Below are positions 57,188 through 64,000 of a stretch of 64,000 nucleotides of DNA, one piece after another. Source of the stretch: Limonium bicolor (Eukaryota > Streptophyta > Magnoliopsida > Caryophyllales > Plumbaginaceae). Position 1 is the first letter of the stretch. The number at the start of each line of letters is the position of its first letter. The translations under genes and the position numbers were made by a program. The notes below the pieces were generated by a model. It was not told where the DNA came from and made no database searches. It saw nothing but the letters and a program-made list of their open reading frames with translations. Location: positions 103,804,046 through 103,868,045 of the forward strand of contig CM041777.1 in assembly GCA_023374045.1 (NCBI GenBank). The letters run 5' to 3'.

Positions 57188-58985
57188 TTTGGCTAATTGC
57201 TGTAATATTGCCTCTTCTCATTGGATTGGAAATCTTGTTTATGAGTTCATACAGAAGTTCTGCTGAATCTATGTCATTGGTTATGACATTGATAGATCCG
57301 GAAGAATCATCTGTAGATTCATAACTAGAACTTGAAGCATCGTGATCTATCTGGTGAATGTAATTCTCATCTTCTGGAGAACTGGGACTATCTTGTAGCA
57401 AGAGTTTGGAGAGCTTTTCTTGTAGATCTTTGTCGTCTGCGAAGATTTCATTGATCTTCTGCTTAACACGACACTGATCTGCCTTGTGACCCTTGCGACC
57501 ACATTTCCAACATGTGATCTGAGTCATATTCTTGGAGGCAAATCTTGTAGGTTTAGGATTTGACCTATACTTCGAACGATAAGGTTTATAGGGCTTACGG
57601 TATTGTGGTTTGGATCGATAAGGTTGTTTGGATCTGGAGGAGAAACGTTTGTGGACTATCTGTTTTTTGGATGGAGGAGTAATTTTCTCAATTCCAAACA
57701 TCTTGCAGAAAGAACCCATTTCTCGTCGAGCTTGGGCCTTTTCATTGCCATATTTGGACTGGATTTTGAGATCCTGACATAAGTTCAGGGCCTCCTTTTT
57801 GACAAAGGCAAAAAGTTGACCATAGGCTATTGATTCCCAAGGGATGGTCTCTTGACCACTTCTTCTTGCAGTTTGGTGATGATTCGTTGTGCGAACAATG
57901 TAGGCAATCCGGAAACGAATCGTTCTTCCAGAATTTAGCCATACAATCTTCGCGTTGTAGGACTTGTGTAAGGTACATGTCCTTGTACCATCTATAATCA
58001 GATAATGTTGGACATCGAAGATTGTGAGAAGAATCTTATTGGAATTTAATTCTTCTCTTGGATTTCCAACAAAGTGGAGACTTATTGTGATAATCAGGTA
58101 ATCACATGCATCATCTTGCATGGAAGATCTGTCTTCGCCATCAAAGACTTCAACTTGATGGTCCAGGATTTCTGTTTGTTTTCTAGGGTAAGGGCATGAT
58201 CCCACCATTGCCTTAATTGGCCTGTAAATCCTGAAACAATGGTAACGGCAGCGTGCTTTTCTGATACCTTTCGCATCTTGTAAGCATTCTTTGCCATTCC
58301 CATTTCTTGTAAGGTGTTCAGAATTTCGTATTCTGATTTCCCGTCTATGTTCCATTCATAGACAGAAGCACCGTCATATTGAGCCGAAGCAAACTTTGAG
58401 CGTTCTTCATATTGGATATTTGGAGGGTAGGACGAGGATAATAATTTTTGGAGGTATGAAAGTAAGAATCCAGGGCTTGGTTCGTTTGAAAGAACGTCTT
58501 GGATTCCTGGTAGTGATCCTGGAGATTGCATTGGGTTCTGGATCAGTAAATTGATTTTCAATATGGGATAACTGTAAAGATGATGCGGAAGAATCATCAT
58601 CACTTGACTGGCACTGCAAGTGTCAAGGGTATTGACTCCATTATTGCTGGTTGGAGGTAGATTATTGTTTGTGGAAGAAGAAGGTAATAATTGTAAGGTT
58701 TCTGATATGCGTGAAAGCAAATCAGTTTCTGGATGTACGAAATCGGTAATAGATGGTTGAAAATGAGGCCGGGAAATGTCAGAAGGAAATCTGACCTGTT
58801 TTCCTGCTGAGTGGAGGCTAATGGAGACACGATCTAATTGAGAAGCTATTGTGGCTAAGGTTTGATTAGTCCAGTTTTGTTGCTGATGGACCTTTTGGAG
58901 ATCACTAGCTACCACTGGAGCATTAGTGTTGCTTCCTTTCTTGAGAGGTGTAGCTATGACATCTCTGGCTAGTTTGATGGTTGAA
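57150..58985 (-). pseudogene. Pararetroviral coat protein region with zinc knuckle (ORF1, broken)
   Basis: The coat core EILNTLQEMGMAKNAYK and SGFTGQLRQWWDHALT lies at about 58330-58180. A frameshift near 58110 and further shifts near 57990-57880 follow. The frame then recovers at YGQLFAFVKKEALNLCQDL (about 57830). A Lys/Arg/Tyr-rich RNA-binding segment (57650-57530) precedes the CCHC knuckle CWKCGRKGHKADQC (about 57510-57470) and an acidic Ser-rich tail. This order is typical of caulimovirid coat proteins. Confidence 0.82.
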
Positions 58986-59132
58986 TGGAGGATGAATTGA
59001 GCTTATTGTCTCATCATTGGCTTCTAATGTCCATTTCTTGTATAGACTTGTTTGGACATTAATTGAGGGATTTCAAAGGGATCTGGTTGAGAAAGCTGAA
59101 CGGAGTATATGAAGGCAACCAATCGTAAATTG

Positions 59133-60317
59133 TCATGTTACAGCGTAACCTGTGACAATCTTTACGCCAATATTGCCTGAGTTTTGTTGACAGTCTGGAG
59201 ATAAATCTGCGAACCATTTCCTTTGTGGTTCGTATTCTGGTTCTGATTCTCGTTCAGAGATATATTCTTCTCTGAGCTCAAAATCTGCGTTATGGATAAC
59301 GTTAATATTACCCATAAGATCTTCGGTGTTGATAGATTCATTGTCTTCTGGGACGTATGTTGGTAAGGGTGCTTGAAAACCAACTGTAATTTCTGGTTGT
59401 GATGGTGGTTGGCTTCTAGGTGTAGAAGGTACTCCGGAAAAGGAAGACCTTGCATCCATGAAGCTCCTGTTGGAAGAAGAACTTGGTCGTTCTATAAGAA
59501 CTGAAGCGAAGGAGGATAGTTCCATCGTTTTGTTCGATTATATCATCTACCGTAGTACGGGAGATGTTTCTTGGAACTTGTGGAATAGCTATTTGAAATG
59601 ATCTGGTATGGTGATTTCATCCCATCTCAAACGTCGAGGGACAAAAACTGTTGGCCTTTCGGCATCAATTTGTAAAAGGAGGGTCTCATCTCGAAGAGGG
59701 ATTAGAGACCTGTTGAGTCTTGGATTTAATTGAGAAGACATGAGTCTATAATAGACTCGAAAGATAATGGCAAAATTTTTGGAAAGTTCTTCAAATTCAT
59801 CTCCTTGAAGATGAACATCAAGAACTAAGGAATCTTGAATCAGAGGATCTGAGAGATCCACTGAGAAATTGGGACAGCAATTAAAGAATATTGGGCCATT
59901 ACAGACGTTGGTCTGAATCATGGCTAAAAGAGAGGATTTGTAGCGTTTGAGACGTTTATCTCGAAGCGCCATGAATATTGGGGCGTCTATACCTTGTCTG
60001 AATAATGGTTTTACTGCTACTTGAATCATACCATAGTGGGCATATCTATACCCTTGCTGCAAATAACGAAATATTGAAGATCTTGAAAGTAAAGGTATTG
60101 TTTGATATTGTTCTTGAATACTTAAAGTTTCCTCATGAGTCTTGACAGACATAGCTGTCTTGAAATCAAGAGGACCCATTTGGTATATCTGTTGAACATC
60201 TTGTGAAGGTATTGACCAGTTTGAATAATCAACTGGTTGAATACTTTCTTGTGATGTTACTATTGACTCTCTCCTAGATCTCGATCGATCTAGCCAACTT
60301 TGAAGTCTCGAAGCCAT
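59133..60317 (-). pseudogene. Pararetroviral movement protein (ORF1 N-terminus, broken)
   Basis: ATG 60317 (MASRLQSWLDRSRSRR). The 30K-superfamily movement-protein core is visible at residues about 80-180 (YLQQGYRYAHYGMIQVAVKP, ALRDKRLKRYKSSLLAMIQT), a hallmark of caulimovirid MPs that form tubules at plasmodesmata. The frame breaks near 59590 and again near 59525. The remainder (59525-59133) is Ser/Pro/Glu-rich and ends at a stop at 59133. 58986-59132 is a degraded connection to the coat region. Confidence 0.82.
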
Positions 60318-60574
60318 TATTGGTGCATATCAGGATAGACTATACTAATTAAGGATAGGTTAATTAAACGGGACCAACCCAAACGGGACCACGGTCTTAC
60401 GCTTCTTCCGCCGCTGACCAACGTTATCAGGGTCTGACCAACGCTTAATTAATTTTCACCCTAATTGTTATAGTTTTCACCCGGTACGAACCGTATTTGG
60501 CTATAACTAATAACGTAACAAAATAAAATAGTCGTGTACATAACTAATCACGCGATATGTTATATAGTCACACC
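60318..60574 (-). other. Pararetroviral leader upstream of ORF1
   Basis: 257 bp between the TA run and the ORF1 start codon. Minus strand ...GGGTTGGTCCCGTTT..., no ORF. I could not find a tRNA-Met type primer site (TGGTATCAGAGC) here or at the other end, so it is either degenerate or lost. Confidence 0.6.
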
Positions 60575-60611
60575 TATATATATATAGATAGGCTTGTGTA
60601 GGTAGCTATTA

Positions 60612-60711
60612 CAAAAAAAGAGGAGCAAACATACTCCCGCCGGGGTTCAAACCCGAAACCTCCCATACCCTCCCTGAACACCTTAACCGGTCAAGCTATG
60701 CTCGTGATCAG
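60612..60711 (-). mobile_element. Short tRNA-derived SINE-like insertion, 100 bp
   Basis: The minus strand has A-box-like TAGCTTGACCGGTTAAGG and B-box-like GGGTTTGAACCCC about 40 bp apart, then a short body ending CTCCTCTTTTTTTG. Flanks TAGCTATTA (60603-60611) and TAACTATTA (60712-60720) match 8 of 9, a plausible TSD. T-tailed tRNA-SINEs are known in plants (Au type). No cloverleaf acceptor stem forms, so it is not a tRNA gene. Confidence 0.55.
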
Positions 60712-60720
60712 TAACTATTA

Positions 60721-62009
60721 TGCAACACTTAAACTCGTTATAAAAACAACAGACAAACTGATTCCACCTATACCACTTACTACAATCAGGTGATACACCT
60801 GAATCAAAATTAAACAACAGACAAAATCCCTATTAATTGATTTCCTCATTCAGGTCTAATCGGTAACCACCACCTGAGCTAGCCTCATTTTCAGTGAGAA
60901 TTAACCAGAGCAATGGCATGCACTCAAGTCTGTCCCAATTCAAACTCCCACGCATCGGTGCGCTCATCGTCCTAACTCCCACAACTCCTTCAGTGGTTCT
61001 CCGTGGAAACAACCGATTTCAAAAAAATATAGCAGACTGCTGACATGTGCACCATGTCTATTCCTGTTTCAAACTTTCAGGCATCATCTCGGTTTCAGAC
61101 AAGGCCATACCTACTGCTGATTTCTTTGTCTTATAATCAACCACAATACATTATTCCTTCGTGCCCACACTCCTTGGATACTGGAAGACCATAAATACAA
61201 TCCGGTTTCGGTTAAAATAACCAGAACCCAATTCTGGTGCATCAGAATTAGTGTTCTAATACTGCTACCTGATATTGCTATCAACCCAAGTCAGTGAAGC
61301 CATGCAATGCCGATTTTTAATGCTAGACAATCAGACAGGGAGTAATGGCATTACTCTCCACTCTAGTCCTCAAACTCAGCGTAGGCAGAAAGCAAATCCT
61401 GGAGGAAAGTAATCAGTTTCCTGACTCTAACAAGGTGAATATCAGTGCCTAATCCTTTTCACTCTCTTCTGTTTTTATGCCAAGACCATTTCTCTTCTGC
61501 CTGACTCATCCCTGCTCATTACATGTGTGACCCTGTCTGTAAAACAAACCCACGAAGAGTGCCAGGCTCTCCAGGAAGAACAGCCCACTTCTGTTTCAAA
61601 ACAACAGGCCAAGGTAAACTCTCCACCGGTTTCTCAAAGAAAAAAAAAACTGTTGCATCAGTCTCTTGTGCCCGATAATACCAGCACTACCCACCCCATC
61701 TCTTCTGTGTTGTTGTGTCCAAAAAAGTCCTTGCATCTGACTCCTCTTTTCACTTATGTGTGCATGAGGGAATACCTTGGAATATCTTCACAAGGGGTGC
61801 AGAGACTTGCTAGGGAAAACTAAAACGTTTTGGTGAATTAAAACCCACTTCACGGTAAGAACACAACCCATCTCCCTTACATCTCTTACTTGATTCCTGT
61901 TTTGCCCCTCTAAATTTCCTGTTTTTATCTCGCAAGAGCTCTGCATCCTAACTAAGGGTAGAGCTTTGGAAATTCTGAGACAAATCCTCTCCAAGAACTC
62001 CTAAAGGTG
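60721..62009. other. No gene seen, ordinary low-repeat DNA
   Basis: Stop-rich in all frames apart from short open frames (such as 61527-61823) that lack codon bias or family motifs. No LTR ends, TIRs or RNA-gene boxes recognised. Confidence 0.5.
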
Positions 62010-64000
62010 AGACTCTTGAAAACTTTTTTTTAACAGCAGCTCTGCAATGTTCCTTCCTCTGTCTACTAATTTCCTAGACATGATATAGATGTAGAGTTGG
62101 GATAATAATGGGGTCTAAAGCAAAGATAAAACCCTGTAATAACCCAGTAGACTCGTGAGGTCGTTAAAAAAACAGAAAGAAGCAGTGTGCACTCTGTAAC
62201 TTTGTTTCTGTAAAGCTGAGTTCCAGAGGAGTTATAAGGATTCTACTGGTATAGTGATGAACCTAACACATTGATAATACACCCAACTAGGTTATAAACA
62301 CCTTGGGAGAGTTGAAGAAACTCAACCTAATGCATTAGCCGTGAATTAAAAGAAAGAGTAGACAGGTGCTAATCCAGTTTCAGAAGTTTTTCTTCTTCCT
62401 TGTTCTGTATACTAACATCTCAGAAGTTGTATGAGGATGGTATTGGGTTAATAATGTACTTAAAACGTTGTTGGTGCACCTGTCTAAGTTAGCAATACGT
62501 TGGGGTGTTCAATAAGAGAAAAATAAAAAAATAAGAGAAGGAAGAAAAAAAGAAAAACCCATCTGATGCACTAAGAGGGGAGGAGCAAACTGAAGTTATT
62601 TTCCAGTTTTGCAATCTTACAGATTATGTGTAAAAGACTTTCGAAAGAGTAGTCCCTATTGCCTTGCGGGTATTTCAAGGTTAAAACCTTATCGAAACAC
62701 TCAACTGAGAAACTAAAACAGATGGGAAGAATTGTAAGCCCGATTGGTGAATAAAAAGAATAATAGAAAAAGAAGTAGCAGTTTGTTTCAGGTTTCTTTC
62801 TTTTCAGTTCTGTATAAAGAAGCTCTAGGAATACTAATGGTGCGTTGGGTTTGTTTTGAAGTTTGAAAACTGTATTGAGACAGGTAACCAAGTAACTAGA
62901 TAATAAGGGAAATCCGGGAACCAAATCAGTTATCAAAAAAAAAAGACCGCATAAATATGCCAACCTTGTACAGCAGTTTTATAGCTTCAGTTTCTTATCA
63001 GAATTGGGACATTCAGCTGCTTTGACAAGTTACCGTGGGTCTGTTTTTGAGGTTAACAACTATGTTAGAACTCTTAATTAAGGAGCTAAACAAATTGAGG
63101 GAAACAGAAGCCTGATCAATAAACAAAAAGGAAGACAGGGTTGTGAACAAACAGAAAAGGAAAGAAAATACCAGATTCAGGTTATAGTTGTGGCTGTTTT
63201 CAACTTGATAAATTTTGTCAATGATGTTCAGAGGAGTTGTCTAGGTGGTTGTGGGTGGCCTTGAAGTTAAAACTGTATTAGTATCTTAACTAAGCAGCTA
63301 AACCAGTTGAGGGAAGTAGAAACCTAGGGCCCTTCATGAAACAGAAAGAAAAAAAAAAGAAGGATGGAAGAAAAACCATATCAGATTTTTTGCTTCAGTC
63401 TTACAGTTTCTCTAGTTCTGTTTAGTGAGTTTTAGTGGCTTTAATAATGTTGATTTAGGATTTGCTCTTGGAGTGGAATCATGGTAAACCACTTAACTGA
63501 ATGAGAAAGTAGTTTGGGAAACTAGAAAGCAGATTAAAAGAAACAGAAGAGAGATTACCAAGTATATGCGTCAGGTCTTGGCAGATTATTCCATTTCTGT
63601 GGAAGTAGTTCCAGAGGTTTCATGAAGAATGTATTAGCTGGAAAATAAATCTAATGCCTTGCTAACATATAAACCAACGAGTACATAAGTTGGGAAGAAT
63701 AGAAACAGACTTGAAGAGCAGAAAGAAAACAATAACAGGAAAGGTGTATTAGTTTCAGATTCTGGTTCTGAAATTTTGCTTTGGGTTTCTGTTATAGATA
63801 GGATAAGAGTGTTGTGGTGAATTTATAATGAATCTAAACACCTCTAATATGCCTTAGAAGGTTTATATACTTGATGGGAAAGAACCAAACAGCAGTAGAG
63901 CTAACTAGGTACAAGGGCCAAGAAGTAATACTTAGATTGTTGTTTCAGATTTTATTAAAGATGTAGCTTCTGTATAACTGATTACATGGGGGTCATAAGA
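62010..64000. repeat. Diverged tandem array, period about 190 bp
   Basis: Successive blocks share the order TTTCAG..AGTTCTGT, GTGGT..TTGGGTTT, TTGAAGTTAAAACTGTATTA, CTTAACTAAG.AGCTAAACCA, TTGGGAAGAATAGAAAC and AAACAGAAAGAAA. Anchors at the GGGAA..AGAAACC block fall near 62720, 62908, 63097, 63312, 63515, 63691 and 63877 (spacings 176-215). Earlier, weaker units reach back to about 62010. Units are only moderately similar, and the array continues past the window edge. It has no coding potential. Confidence 0.7.

Larger units (their letters stand above)
52272..60574 (-). mobile_element. Endogenous pararetrovirus, florendovirus-like, about 8.3 kb
   Basis: Minus strand, right to left: leader, movement protein, coat protein with zinc knuckle, protease, RT, RNase H (ORF1), then ORF2 overlapping ORF1 by 8 nt, ORF3, and a promoter-bearing intergenic region. 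There are no LTRs or integrase, and the length equals one caulimovirid genome. A polyprotein followed by a distinct ORF2 is the layout described for the genus Florendovirus. TA microsatellites at both ends match reported integration preferences of endogenous caulimovirids. ORF1 carries many frameshifts and stops, so this copy cannot encode a complete virus. Confidence 0.85.

Noticed and set aside
57742..57978. Small minus-strand ORF as an independent gene
   Set aside because: Part of the coat-protein region in a shifted frame within the broken pararetroviral ORF1.

Overview
This window is plant nuclear DNA from a large, repeat-rich genome, most likely a eudicot (I cannot name the species). 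I see no ordinary host gene. Almost all of it is nested or abutting LTR retrotransposons, plus one genome-length endogenous pararetrovirus (Caulimoviridae, florendovirus-like) and a few small non-autonomous elements. All class assignments come from visible protein motifs, primer binding sites, LTR ends and target site duplications (TSDs). No database search was run.

Layout. (1) 1-31255, + strand: a decayed Ty3/gypsy element of the Tat lineage (gag, PR, RT, RNase H, second RNase H, INT, then a spliced gene on the opposite strand). Its RT is split by (2) 2650-22951, a 20.3-kb non-autonomous Ogre/Tat-like element with two LTRs of about 6 kb, a perfect 5-bp TSD, a tRNA-type PBS and an 8.2-kb interior with no gag or pol but several minisatellites and a Mutator-type MITE. 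(3) About 31290-38227, - strand: 5' part of an Athila-like element (zinc-knuckle protein, PBS, LTR), itself hit by a 4.86-kb solo LTR (32374-37235, TSD CTTCG). (4) 38228-41465, - strand: part of a second LTR of that solo-LTR family, carrying a hAT-type MITE (38895-39510, 8-bp TSD). (5) 41466-47173, + strand: an Athila element with 5' LTR, PBS, gag-PR-RT-RNase H, cut off at the start of integrase. (6) 47174-52137, + strand: a third LTR of the 4.9-kb family. (7) 52272-60574, - strand: endogenous pararetrovirus bounded on both sides by TA microsatellites. ORF1 (MP-CP-PR-RT-RH) is broken many times, while ORF2 and a small terminal ORF3 are intact. (8) 60575-64000: a short SINE-like insertion, about 1.3 kb without visible features, and a diverged tandem array with a period near 190 bp that runs off the window.

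Most noteworthy: an inverted-repeat cassette (GACCGACC...GGTCGGTC followed by AAATTTTGCCC) shared by LTRs of unrelated families; ORF3 of the pararetrovirus with a splice acceptor just before its start codon and a good donor in the leader; a hairpin in the Ogre-like element kept by a compensatory base change; paired tRNA-like modules inside each 6-kb LTR; and the unlisted 190-bp array at the right edge.
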